Origin: Diaporthe sp. PMI_573
Taxonomy: Eukaryota > Ascomycota > Sordariomycetes > Diaporthales > Diaporthaceae
Length of the DNA stretch: 64,000 nt
Assembly (NCBI GenBank): GCA_021399435.1
Contig: JAJTUP010000001.1
Coordinates: forward strand, 620,001-684,000
Direction of reading: 5' to 3'
The notes beneath the pieces are model-generated. The model saw only the letters and a list, made by a program, of their open reading frames with translations. It made no database searches and was not told the DNA's origin. A program made the translations under genes and the position numbers. Numbering within the stretch: position 1 is the first letter of the stretch; the number at the start of each line of letters is the position of its first letter. Shown in pieces: positions 33,256-45,210 of this stretch.

Positions 33256-34195
33256 ATGTCTTCCACCGTCCAATGTTACTTCCTAACTCCAGCCGCAGAT
33301 GTACCCAACAGCAATCTGCCTGTCCTGCACTACCGGAACGTGCTACCCCACCCTCGAACAGAGGAGACCACCACAGAATTCCTCACCTCTCATGGATGGG
33401 AAAAGAGAGTGCGTTTCCCTAGTCTGTTTTTTGATAAGAGCGCTCAACCTTTTCTACCATTCTAACCTCGGTCGGTGAAGGGCACGTGGGGCCACATTGA
33501 TATTCGACACTTCCATCCAAACAGCCATGAATGCTATGGTGAGCGGGCGCTGGCCCATCCTCGGCCACTTTGCTTTGACAAACAACTGACACCTTATCAT
33601 GGCTGATCCCCTGATGATCTCTATCGCTGATATCTTCAACAGGCATCTTTCGAGGCTCCTCCACGCTGCTGTTGGGCAGAATAAAAGCAGATCTGGAGGG
33701 GGCTTTAGAAGTATCGGTGAAAACAGGTGACGTTCTGGTGTTGCCAGCTGGCACTGCGCACTCATCTCTTGAAAGCACGCCTGACTATCGCTACATTGGC
33801 GTCTACCCAGAAGTGAGTGACTAGGTACCCTCGCCGTCGCAGAGGTGATATTGTACAGGACTCTGTGACATGCGCATCAACACCTTTCGTTTCTTTCCCC
33901 CCCTTAAGCTGTCAACTCCTCACAATGAGTTCTGTATTTTTTCGTTCTCTTATTTTCTCACGTACTCATATCCTTCTTGTTTCATTGATAGCGACATCCA
34001 CTTGATGTTTTGCGTTCATCACACTAACAGGAGAAACAGGGGTGTCCCCGCTGGAGGAATGAGATGGGAAAGCACCCAGCAAGCGTTTTCAGCCAGAGTA
34101 TCCAGGAAGTCGCAATGCCCAAAGATGACCCGGTGTATGGAGCAAAGGGTCCCTTAACACGGCTGTGGAGTCCAGGAGCCCTGGCAAAATTGTAG
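33256..34195 (+). CDS. YjlB-like cupin protein (181 aa, 4 exons)
   Basis: Exons: 33256-33408, 33481-33538, 33643-33812, 34031-34195. The spliced protein has the cupin metal-binding strand HFHPNSHECYGIFRG, with His/His/Glu ligands, followed by GDVLVLPAGTAHSSLE, the second cupin motif with its His. The tail PEEKQGCPRWRNEMGK and DDPVYGAKGPLTRLW are characteristic of the YjlB family of small cupins. Biochemistry of this family is not established; cupins often act as dioxygenases or isomerases on small molecules. The last intron (33813-34030, 218 bp) is unusually long here but ends in CACTAACAG. Divergent from the MFS gene and the last recognisable cluster member. Confidence 0.88.
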
Positions 34196-35104
34196 CGATA
34201 GTCTTAAAGGCATTGAGAAATATGGAAACTGGTAGATGGCGGACAGTTGCTGTGTCGAACGGGCTTTAGTATTTGGAAGAAGTCGAAGTGTGCCTTGTGA
34301 CGCAGGTGAAACTCTATCATTTGGACAAATTCGGACAAATGTGCACACATTGGATAATGTCGTCCTCGACTGTGCGCTAGACTCACCCATCACTTGCATC
34401 AGAAACTCTGTTATTTTACTAGTTGACAGTCGGACAAAATCAATAAGTTAGCTGGACAACCACTGACACTGCATTCGCGTCACTATGGTCGCCGAAGCCG
34501 CCTTCTCTTACTATTGTCAAAGTGACTGCATGGTGGGTTGACCATTGGAATTCGAGTGTCGCACCATGACCTTCAGGCTTAATCTACAATGACTTTGGAG
34601 TATCTTGTCAAAATCAGAAGCCTTGTTCAAACTTAAGCACAACCAATCGCGTTCACAGGCTTGAGTATCACTCTGGCTTGACCACGGCGTTTCTTTTCCC
34701 CATGGCCAAGGCCTGTCAAAATTCAATACATTTCTACAGCTTAATCGTGTCTGTGGGCTGTGAAGATATGATTCCTGTCTCAAAGCGAGCATGCTAATCT
34801 ACTCCTAGGATGTTTTCACAATCAAGGATGGCCACGACCGGCAGCAGCTCCCCGCCCGAGCGGAGGAGCAGCACCTCCTCTGCCTCGATCAGCACCTCCT
34901 CGGCCCGGAGCAGCACCTCGTCCGCCACCTCCCTGTGGTGGCGGTTGGTTCGCAGCTTGCCCTGGACACTGGGATTATGTAATTAGTTCTGCCGCAACAG
35001 CTTAAAATAGACTTGCCTGGCTCAGCTGCGACCTGAACCAACCGACCTGAACCAACACAACCCAACACAACCCAACACAACCCCCCTCGACGCATCTATT
35101 CGCA
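34196..35104. other. Intergenic with short GC repeats
   Basis: No gene seen. Around 34860-34935 an AGCAGCACCTCCTC-like unit repeats imperfectly. At 35054-35083 the decamer AACACAACCC repeats three times just before the kinase-like gene. Confidence 0.5.
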
Positions 35105-36630
35105 TTGTCAACACCGCCACTCAAAAAGCGAAAAACCGAAAGCTCGATTCCTTCTTCTCCTCCTGGCCCCAGACCTCAATTCTCGGGCTGGATCTGTCTC
35201 AAACAGCGTCTTGTGACGTCAACCAAGGTCCCATGCTCCAGGTGTGGTTGGGTTCTCACTTCATTATCGACGAAATTTCAAGTACACTCTTCTATTCGGA
35301 AATCATGGGCTTCTTCGATTCCTGCCAGCCGAATCGGCGCTTCAACGCCTACAACAGCGAGAGTTTCCCCGGAGGCCCCACGACATGGCACACTATCGAC
35401 TGGGATCAGCGACGGTACATATCGACTAGTGTCCCCGAGGAGGTTGATATGTCTGATGGCGGCGAAGAAGTAGAGGAACGTGTCATCCAAACGTTGGCTC
35501 ACTTGGTCGATCAGCTTGACGCCGATGTCAAACTCGTGAACTTGTCAATTGAGGGTAATTTCATCTCGGCCTCATCCGACACGAGACACGACTCCGCTAT
35601 GACACCACTTTATTGTCCTATCGATATGATCCCAGAGAAGCACAGAAGTCGACGTATATCAAGGGCGGACCTCATCGAGGTTGACAGACTGTCCCAGTGT
35701 GTGGATCTGGTCACCTATAGGACCCAGCCTGGTTCAAGGGCTGTGTTCAAATATCAATTCCACCACAATCAGGCACTAAGGAACTGGCACGAGCTTAATT
35801 GCTGGCTAAGACTCAGTGGACATCCAAACATTGTGGCAATAGACCGTATAGTCACAGATTACGAAGATGTCCCAGGCTACGGCCCTGTCGAAGTCGTGGC
35901 TGGCTTCACATCAGTCTTTGTTCCAGGGATGACTATACAGGATAACCACTCGCGAGTTTTTAAGTTCAAGTACCTTGAGCAACTTATTGAGGTCGTTGAT
36001 AACCTCAACTTGGAGTTTGGTATTATTCACCAGGACCTAGCTCCTCGCAATCTCTTGATCGACCCTATTACAGACACACTACAGCTTTTCGACTTCAGCT
36101 GTGCTGGGAGACTTGGCTGGGAAGGCGCGGCCGAAGACCAGGGGCTATTCAGTAATTCTGGTAGCTTCAAACTCGATCTCACAGGTGTTATAGCCGCTAT
36201 ATACGAGGTCATTACCCGGGACACACAGCTTGCGGAACAGGTCCTCATGGGCGCAGATATCTCCACGATCCAGGAGAAGGAGTGGGTCAAACATCCTGAC
36301 GTAAATCTCGACAGGGACGTGACCTACTATCGACAGAGGCTTCAAAGATGGCTACAATGGCGGAATCAACCAGAAAACTTGATCTCGCACTATACGCAGG
36401 CACCGAGCCACTTCGAGTGGCCACAGTCCTGGCGGCCGGAAATCCCGTTGCTAGACCAGGAGGGCAACCCGATAGGGGAAGCCATGCCGAGCAGTTCTGT
36501 GCCGCGGGCTGCAGTTAGGGCCCTCGGACTCAGGTTCGTCGAGTGGGAGCGGCCCGCCCACGACAAAATCCCAGACGGTTTCTGCGTGCTCGGCAACGGG
36601 AGGTTGGTTGCACAGGCAGATTTGGACTGA
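35105..36630 (+). CDS. Fungal protein-kinase-like protein with a possibly damaged 5' end
   Basis: The clear ORF starts at ATG 35233 and gives 465 aa to the stop at 36630. It has VFKYQFHH (candidate lysine), a long N-lobe with HPNIVAIDRIV, catalytic loop IIHQDLAPRNLLID (HQD in place of HRD, Asn kept) and DFS in place of DFG. This HxDxxxxN...DFS combination is common in fungal kinase-like families of uncertain activity. From 35105 a second frame reads STPPLKKRKTESS...FSGWICLKQ, which looks like the natural N-terminus (basic NLS-like patch). It begins with TTG instead of ATG and is one base out of frame with the rest, around 35203-35206. The gene may therefore start late at 35233 or be decaying. 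No intron can fix the shift, because no suitable GT-AG pair lies between. Confidence 0.7.
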
Positions 36631-39600
36631 AAAACGTCGGTGCTCACCTCAAAGATCCGGTTTCTCTTGCACATGGAACATTGAAGACTTGACAAAGATC
36701 GTCTTTGAAAATGGCGAAATGATCGACTTTCACTGACCATAGCGGAGCTTGTCGGTGCAATGAGAGATTATCACATAGGCACAGCTAGTGAATTTGAATT
36801 TGGAATCTGGCATATCTGCTGTAGTAATACATACCCGCCCCATAAACGTTCCGAGTGTTACTCAGACGGACGGTGACAAGAACACTTAAGTCAGATGGTT
36901 GAAAGCCAGGCTGGTCTCGGCACGCCAGCTCCCAGGGAAATCAGGTAAAGGCCAGGCCAGGAGGACGCAAAGGTCTAGTTACGTAGCGACTTGTTTAACG
37001 CACGAGTCACACGCTGGCACCTTTACTTGAGAAGTCCAAGAAGTGTTTTACTGCTTCTCAAATGACGAATTCAACAGATCAAGCCGGGGACGGGAGAGAA
37101 TCTGGCAACCGGACGACGGGGCAGCCAGTTGTTGAGCCAGAGGCTGCCCAGATGCCAGGAACCAGGCCCTCTACACCGTCTGCACCGTGACGTGTCTAGT
37201 CCATGAACCCGGCAGCGGTGACCGAATCCTGGCTTGTGGTGAAGGTCGCGTAAAGTTTGTCGATTTCCAAGGAGAATGAGCTGTCACTGGTGTGTCGTGG
37301 GGCTAGAGGGGTGGTCAAGGTTACTCATACACTGAACGTCACTTAATGTCACTCAACTCGCGTGAGGCTTGGGTCGATCAAAGCCAAGCCACCTGTCTAA
37401 GCTGGTTGGGCTACGTTTAGAGAAAAGTTAGGGAGCCTACCTAATACTTAAAAGGGTGAATAATGCACCTGTCCAAGACCGTTGAGATTGAGCGTATTCA
37501 CTGGTTATAAGCTCCCAGGAGCTGACTCGTTGGGAGCGTCTCGCAATCACGAGTGAGGAGGACTGAAAGTAAGCAGATATCGATCTCCATACCAACTGCC
37601 GAATGTACTGCAAGAACAGAGAGGCACTTAAACCGTTTATGACGGCCAGTCGGGACGGGCAGGCGGTGAGATGGTTAGCTCCGCCCCGAGTAAGGGAGCT
37701 GATGCCTCAGGGTTCGACAGAGAAATCCGACAAAACCCTGAGAATCCAGTCCCAAGGGTGGGAGGTAGCACGCCGTACGATGTGTGCATTGGCGGTGGCA
37801 AATAGGTCGAGCCTAGCCTCTCCGCCGCCCTTGCAGAGGGGCCCGATCCGCAAACGCAGGGTCCAGTTAGGCCACAACAAAGCAGGATTTGGGGACGAGG
37901 TCTACACTACTATCAGACAGGCATATGATCTCATGGTGGGAATGTTAGTGAGTAACCCGCGGGCGCTACACTGATCGGCATCCGCCGCCCATCCGCCGCT
38001 CCCTTCTTCCAACAGTCCAGTCCTGTTTGTCGCATGTACCCCGGACTGAGTTGAGTGATGGGTGGTGTGGAGTCTGCCGGTGGCGAAGTAGAGTGGTTTT
38101 ATTATTCCGTCAGTCGGTCCGTGGACGGGCACCGACGGGGCGTTGGAAACTCTCGGGATGTCGCATATGCCTTGCGCGTATGTCTGTGTGTATGCACGGC
38201 ATGCAACGGGTTAAAGTTCATGCAGTGCGACTCATGGGCTCGCTGATGACCTGCGTGGAGGAAGGATTGGTAGGGTCTTCGAGATGGAATGCAGATAGAG
38301 GATTGGCAGCCGGGTTTATCGGGTGTTATGTAGATATATATGGGATGCATATGGTCATGCCTAGAGGGAATGGCCCCTTGGTGAAACACTGGATTCTTGG
38401 GCTGATGGGGGCCGTCTCACGATGGCAGTCTGGCAGTCTGGCAGTCTGACAGCTTCCTCTGTTTCTTCCTATGCTTTCTACGCAGTAAGCTGTAATGTGC
38501 TGGTATTTGGGTGTTAACAGTAGAGTGGCATGTATACGAGATGGTGTGCAGGTGATTGCTGGTCCATCCAATCGGTTCTGAAGTCACATAAGTGGCATGT
38601 CTTGGGTTTCGTCAGCTCTGTTTCTGCCCGCATTTTAGGCTGAGCGGTATATTGTTGTAACATATTGCTTCACCATCCAAATCATCCCAACCGATGGAAA
38701 AAATACCAGCCCTCTCCCTTGGTCCCTTGGGAATAGTGACTCCATTCCCATCATCCCAAACTCATCCCTTCTCCCTTGGCCGTCACCTCGTCTTGTCACT
38801 TGTGTGGCCCGTTGAGGCCGTCGTGTGCAGCTGTCGGCTTCCTGCGGTGACTGGAGGGTACATGCACAGTACTACACTCCACGAACTGCACGGGCCACAT
38901 TCCAGTCCGTCAGTCGGTCTAACACAGTCCCTGTCCAGTAGAAACGTACCCCGTCCCGCACATCCGACCCCTGCCTCCACCCTCGGTTGCTCGTAGCTGC
39001 TGCCGCTGGGGAAGCAGGAAGGGAGGAAGGACTCACTCTCAGCCACCGCTTTCCCGTCGAACCATCTAGTTGCAGCTGCCCCAGAGCCCAGCAAGGGCCC
39101 CTTCTCCACGCACCACCTCGAGGTCCTCGACCCCTTTCCCACCAATCCACAATCCACAGTCCACAGTCCACAGTCCACAGTCCATCCATCGCTCACTCGA
39201 CCTTCTCGCCAGCGAAGCGAGAGTGTCCTCACCTCAATCAGCAACCATCCTTCGCCTATTACCCCTCCTCCGTCATCTTGGATTTTCTTATTTTTGCTTA
39301 CTCCATCGAGTTTTGACGCCTTCCGCCTTGTCTGTGCGTGCCTTGCTCTTTGATCAAGCTGAGGCCCGTCCCCTGCCGCGAACACGACTCGGCCGGACTA
39401 CCGCGAGAGCCAACCCTGCAGAACACAACGGGAACAAACGAGCCCTCGGTCGAGCCCTCGGTCGACCCTGCCCAGCCCTGATCTGACCTGGCCTGACACG
39501 ACCGAACCTAAGCCTGCACTGGACTAGCATAGTATCACTTCACACTCGGCAAAAACTCCTCGAGCTCGTCTCTCCATCTTTCATCGTCTCTTCTCATCCT

Positions 39601-39855
39601 CGTCGTCCTCCTGCTGCCTCTTGATGGGTTGACAGGCCAGCCATCCCCTCCTCCTTTGACTCGAGCTCCAGTTGCACCCGACAGCCACCAACTCTTGACT
39701 CCCGGCATAGACGGCCCACCTGAACCGACTCCTACCGCCGGCTACTGCTCCTGACACACAAGTCACAGACGTCCTCTCACCCACCAAAATACTACTCTGG
39801 GATAATCGCCAAATGACGATTATCCCACAGCCCTACTAGACGGCTAGATAAACAA
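36631..39855. other. Long intergenic region upstream of IRE1
   Basis: 3.2 kb without a convincing gene. The ORF 37603-37974 (123 aa, starting with ATG) is the best candidate but shows no motif. A heptamer TCCACAG/A repeats about six times at 39145-39184, and GGCAGTCT repeats three times near 38423-38447. The last ~1 kb is pyrimidine-rich and probably contains a long IRE1 5' leader. Confidence 0.45.
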
Positions 39856-42800
39856 ATGATGCTGCGACGGCCTCCTGGCGAGGGACGGCATGTCGTCCAG
39901 CAACAAAACAACAGGAAGCTCTTCTGGGTCCTCGCTGCCCTGCTGCTGCCCGTCCTCCCTCTCGTCGAGGCTGTCGACTTCCACTCCGTCGACCACCAGC
40001 CACAACCACAGCCCCCGGCTCTTGCCTCGCCCTCACTAGCTGCCCCTCGCGCTGCCGACCCTCACCCTCATCACCACCAGGTGGACCAAGATGGCAAGCC
40101 CGTTAGGGGCAGGGCCCAGCCCCGCCATGAGTCCCCTCTCGAGGAGGACAATGTCATCCGCAATCTTGCTGCGACTGCGCTGACACAACACGACGTCGAT
40201 ACCCCACATTCTTCCTCGCGCAGGAAGAGAACTAACACACAATCCATCAAGGAAGAGCACCTCCCCTCATACAGACAACAACAACAACAACAACGAAACC
40301 TTCAAACCTACGATGCGAGCGCTATCTCCGCTGCGGCTCCGGACCTCCCCAACCAGGGGCGGTCCGTCCGAGCCCCTTCACCGTTGACCCCCGACAGGTC
40401 GATTGATGATTGGGAAGTGGAAGATTTTGTTCTTTTGGCGACCATCGATGGAGACCTTTACGCCAGCGACCGGAGGACTGGCAAGGAGCGCTGGCACATC
40501 TCCCTCGGCCAGTCCATGGTCGAGACAAAACACCACCGCCAGGTCAAGTCACCCCCCGATGGCGACTCCACCATCTGGGACCAGAGCGTCTGGGCCATTG
40601 AGCCCACCGGCGACGGCGAGATCTACATGTACGCCCCCGGCAAGACCGAGGGCGTCATGTCCACCGGCTTATCCATGAAGGAGCTCGTCGAAAAGATGTC
40701 GCCATACGAGAACAAGGAGTACGGCCTTGTCTACACGGGCAAGAAGGAGACGAACATCCTGGCCCTCGACGCTGCCACCGGCCGCGCTATCCGGTGGTTC
40801 GGGCCAACGGCATCCACTGCTGAGGACTTCGACAGCTGCCCCCGCCCTCTAAACCCTGTCGCCAGCATCGACTCAGAGGAGTGCTACGGCGGCACTATCA
40901 CGCTAGGGCGGACGGAGTACACTGTTGGCATCTCCAACCCACGAGGGTACCCGGTCGCCACGCTCAAGTACTCCGAGTGGAGCCCCAATATCAAGGACGA
41001 GGACCTGATACGCCAGTATTCCACGACAATGGACAAGCTCTACATAACCAGCCGCCATGACGGCCGGGTCTATGGCTTCGACTTCGACCGGGACGCCGAG
41101 CGCCGTCAGTCTTTTGTCGAGCATTTCCCCACCCCGATCGCCAGGGCCTTCGACATCATCCGTCCAGCTCGCAGCTACAATCCCTACGACGACGACGAAA
41201 AGAACCCGGAGCTCATTGCCCTGCCGCAGCCCGCTCTCCCTGCCAAAGATGAGCACGAGGCTCTGGTACGGAGCGGTGCTATTTTCCTCGACCAGATTGC
41301 CGGCAACTGGTATGCCCTTTCTGCTCGGGCGTACCCTCTGATCACCAAGGCCCCAGTCGCCCCAATAATCGAGCTCGACTGGTTGCAGGAAGACGAGGCG
41401 TTTGCCCCATCCTGGCTTTCCGAAGTTTTGGTGGGCCAGCATTTCCTTGGCAAGCCCTGGACCAGACCCCGGATTCCACTCCTACCAGGGTCCTCAAACT
41501 CGGCAGGATCAGACGTGCCCCAGCTAGATGGCCCTCGGGAGGATCACCCGGATGTCCCCACACTTGCAACTGATGCCCCCAACCCTAGCAGCACTGTCAT
41601 CGAGAGGGTCAAGAAGCTCCCTCAGGAGGCGGCCAATAGTGCCATCGAGGCTTTCACAAACCCCTTTGTCGCACTGCTTTTCATGACTGCCCTTTTCGTA
41701 TATCGCCATGAGATCATTCGCCGTGTCAAGGGGGTGCCGAAGCAATCTATGCGGTGGACGAAGAGTGTCCTCAAACAACAAGGCTTCAAGGTTGATCTGG
41801 ACGAGGACTCGTCAGATGAGACACCAGACACTCAAGTCGCGGAAAATGATCAGGGTATCGAGAGGCTCCCAGCTGAACAGGTCGCCACGGCAAGGGAGGT
41901 TGTTAACCTCGGTGACGACACGCCCCCTGATCCAGCCACCCCTAGAGCTCCCATCGAGATCGCTGCGCCCATCCAGGTTCAAGGTGACGTCCCGGCGGAC
42001 GCAGTGCAGGCCCCTGAGCCAAAGAAGAAGAAGGCACACCGAGGCCGACGTGGCGGGAAGCAACACCGCAAGAACAAGAAGGGAGACAGCGGGTCTGCCG
42101 AAGATGAGGCCCTCAACGATGTGGAGGAAGCAGTCAACATGGCCAAGAGACTAGGCGAAACGGCCCGGGGCCCCGAGCCCGATATCCAGACGGTGCCCGA
42201 CGACGTTGGCAACGTGTCCGTCCCGATTCTCAAGATCGACGACAGCCTCGAGGTCATCCAAGAGCAGCAGCTTGGCACAGGCAGTAACGGTACCATCGTC
42301 TTCGCCGGCAAGTGGCAAGACAGGCCAGTGGCGGTCAAGCGAATGCTGCGGTCGTTCTACGACATTGCAACTCGCGAGACGCGGCTGCTGCGCGAGGTCG
42401 ACCTGCATCCTAACGTCATCCGTTACTATGCCCAACTGGAGCGCGGCGATTTCATTTACATAGCCCTGCAGCTCTGCGAGGCCTCACTAGCCGACGTCGT
42501 GGAGAAGCCGTCACACTTCCGCACTCTGGCGGAGCTCGGGTCCAAGAACCCTCTCGGGGTCCTGAAGCAGATCACAAAGGGACTGGATCACCTCCATTCT
42601 TTGCAAATTGGTCAGTCCAATATTCTATGAGATGTCTCTTCCAATCTGTCGCCTTTACTGACATGACCCAGTCCATCGTGATCTGAAACCACAAAACATT
42701 CTCATCACTACTGACATGGACGGCGAGCCTCTGATCCTGGTGTCCGACTTTGGGCTTTGCAAGAAGCTGGAGAATGGCCAGTCGTCTCTCGGTGCCACCA

Positions 42801-43639
42801 CGGCTCACAACGCTGGTACAGCCGGCTGGCGAGCCCCAGAGCTCTTACACGACGATGACGCGTCAACTGGCCCGATGCTTGTAGACGCAAGCTCCACGCA
42901 CAGTGGCACCGCCAGCGGCAACCAACAGCAGGGCGAGAACCGGCGGCGAGTGACTCGATCTATTGACATCTTTTCTCTCGGCATCGTCTTTTTCTATGTG
43001 CTCACGCAGGGTTCTCACCCATTCGACTGCGGCGGCTCCTTCATGCGGGAGGTCAACATTCGCAAAGGCACCTACAGCCTCGACAGGCTCGAGGTGCTGG
43101 GCGAGTACCAGCGCGAGGCTACCCACCTAATCTCAAAGATGATCAGCGCGAACCCCAAGGAGCGGCCGAAAACCAAGGATATCCTGGTGCACCCCTTCTT
43201 CTGGTCTGCCGAGAAGCGTCTTACCTTCCTTTGCGATGTGTCTGACGCCTTCGAGCGCGAGCCACGCGACCCGCCCAGCCTGGCCCTCCAGACCCTCGAG
43301 GAGGGCGCCCACGAGGTCATCCCGAACGGAGATTTCCTGTCTCGCCTGCACAAGGACTTTGTCAACTCGCTTGGCAAGCAGCGCAAGTACACGGGGTCGC
43401 GCCTGCTTGACCTGCTGCGCGCGCTGCGCAACAAGAAGAACCACTTCCGCGACATGCCGGACGCCCTGCAGGAGAAGATTGTCGGGCAACGCGCCATGGA
43501 GGAAGGCTATCTGCTTTACTGGACCACGCGGTTCCCGGACCTGTTGCTGTACTGCTGGAACGTGATTCGGCATGAGGACGTTGGGTTTGACGGGGATATT
43601 CAGCTGAGGAAGTATTACCAACTTAGGAGACCGGAATGA
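39856..43639 (+). CDS. ire1: IRE1 unfolded-protein-response kinase/endoribonuclease
   Basis: Exons 39856-42610 and 42672-43639 give 1240 aa. Order of parts: signal peptide (KLFWVLAALLLPVLPLVEA, residues ~21-39); luminal beta-propeller-like sensor (LLATIDGDLYASDRRTGKERWHI onward); membrane helix NPFVALLFMTALFVY at ~602-616; acidic/basic linker; kinase domain with LGTGSNGTIVF (G807-), K828 in VAVK, HRDLKPQN (D922) and DFG (D944-G946). Last comes the KEN RNase domain, with Y1158, R1171, N1172 and H1176 at the same relative spacing as the yeast catalytic residues Tyr1043, Arg1056, Asn1057 and His1061. The protein senses unfolded proteins in the ER and splices the HAC1-type mRNA. The single intron falls immediately before HRD. 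The sequence is complete. Confidence 0.97.
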
Positions 43640-44740
43640 TTTCCCAGTCGGTCGTTTTAGGGGGGGAGGAGGAATGTATGGAGGGAGGGGCAGGAAGGGG
43701 CCGGGGGAGGGGAAGGGGTGCTTTCAAAAGGTGGTTGATTGGGTCGGTATGGCTGGGATAGGCGGTGGAAATGAAATGATGTATGCCCAGGTGGGCTGAT
43801 GGGAATTATGTGCGATGTACTGTAGGTGGCTGGGGTAAAGGTCAAAATGGTGTCGGTGGGCGGGATTGGAGGTTGGGATGTAGGTGGAAGATGAATGTGC
43901 AATGAACGATGTTCACGACATTTATGATATGTTTGGATGTATCTTGGGTCTATGTGCCTGTGTCTCGAGTGATGAAGGTGGTTATACTCTGCATGGACGG
44001 ACAAGACCCCATCGATGGCCAGTCTCTGGCTAAACGAGCCCGTATGACTTGTATATTGCAAAGACATACCAGACATTCAATATGCTATCCATACCGACAT
44101 GTACACTCTGGTGGAGGAGGCGGCAGACACAGCATAACTTACGGCCGGGTACTCGGGTAGCACACACAATATCATGGCAGATATATGCCCCAAGTCAGCA
44201 CTGATGGATGCATGACCCCCACGGTACACTTGTTCCAAGCCAATTACATGCCATCTACTACAACTCCCCGGCATTTTTTACTTTGTATTGAGAGTAGGAT
44301 GCGCCAAGGTGCGTAGATGTGCTGAGCCCTGTTGAGTCACACACTATGTATGTACTGTTTGCGTGTTGACTGACCAGCCTTACTCGCCTCTAGGGGACAG
44401 TTTTTGTGCGGGTATCTGGCTCCCCCCTCGGGTTTTTGCTTAAGTCTGTCTCCTCTACCTTTAATATCTAGGCTCCTACCTAACCTCTTCTTTGAATCTC
44501 AGAAGATGTCTTGAAGTACTTTGGTATGGAGGGGATATCACCACGCAGCAGCTTGTTCTAGGTCGTCCTTGGGTATCTATGTTGAGTATACATACCTTTG
44601 CGGAAGAGATAAGATATGGTAGGATATGTGCGATGTGAAAAAGGTGACTGAGGAACATACAGCAATCATGGCGAAGCTGCGTGGCCCCCAAGTCAGGCAG
44701 CACTAACATAGGTATGGCCCGGTGAGATACACTCACGCGG
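43640..44740. other. IRE1 3' region
   Basis: No ORF of interest. The first ~250 bp are strongly G-rich on the plus strand (GGGGGAGG-type), probably the 3' UTR. Confidence 0.4.
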
Positions 44741-45096
44741 GGCCAATGACAGAGCATCCGCGACATTCTCCTCAGCATTTTACATTCTGATCTGTACAGT
44801 TCTCAAGTTCTGCTGCGGCAGTTCTCGAGGCCTGCTGAGCCCTGATGAGCGCAGCTAACCCATACCCTTTTTGTTTAAGTTGTTCTACTTATTTTGATTC
44901 GACAGCCTAATCTCCAGGGAGCACTAATGCACGTATTGTCCAGCCGCATATTTGAAGCCAATGACAGAGTATATACAACATCTCCACAGCATTTTCACGG
45001 TCCAGTTCAGGACCCCAAATATCTCTGCTGAGCCCTGCTGAGCCCAACACTATGCACTGTTCTCATTTTGATTCGACAGCCTCATCTGCAGGAATG
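44741..45096. repeat. Diverged direct repeat, two ~150-180 bp units
   Basis: Unit 1 (about 44741-44920) and unit 2 (about 44957-45096) share blocks in the same order: GCCAATGACAGAG, CAGCATTTT, CTGCTGAGCCCTG(A/C)TGAGC and ATTTTGATTCGACAGCCT. The units have drifted by substitutions and indels. No coding capacity. Confidence 0.6.
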
Positions 45097-45210
45097 CAAG
45101 AACCGCCTTCCCTCGGACAGATCCGTCTCCTCCTGCACCCTTGAGGGCATCAGCCCCCCACTCCCGCCCCCAAACCCAGCCCCCCAGTGCTTCCCCCCCC
45201 CCCAGTGGCA

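Noticed and set aside
37603..37974. 123-aa ORF in the gap upstream of IRE1
   Set aside because: It has an ATG but no motif, signal or paralog in the window; kept only as a note in the intergenic entry.
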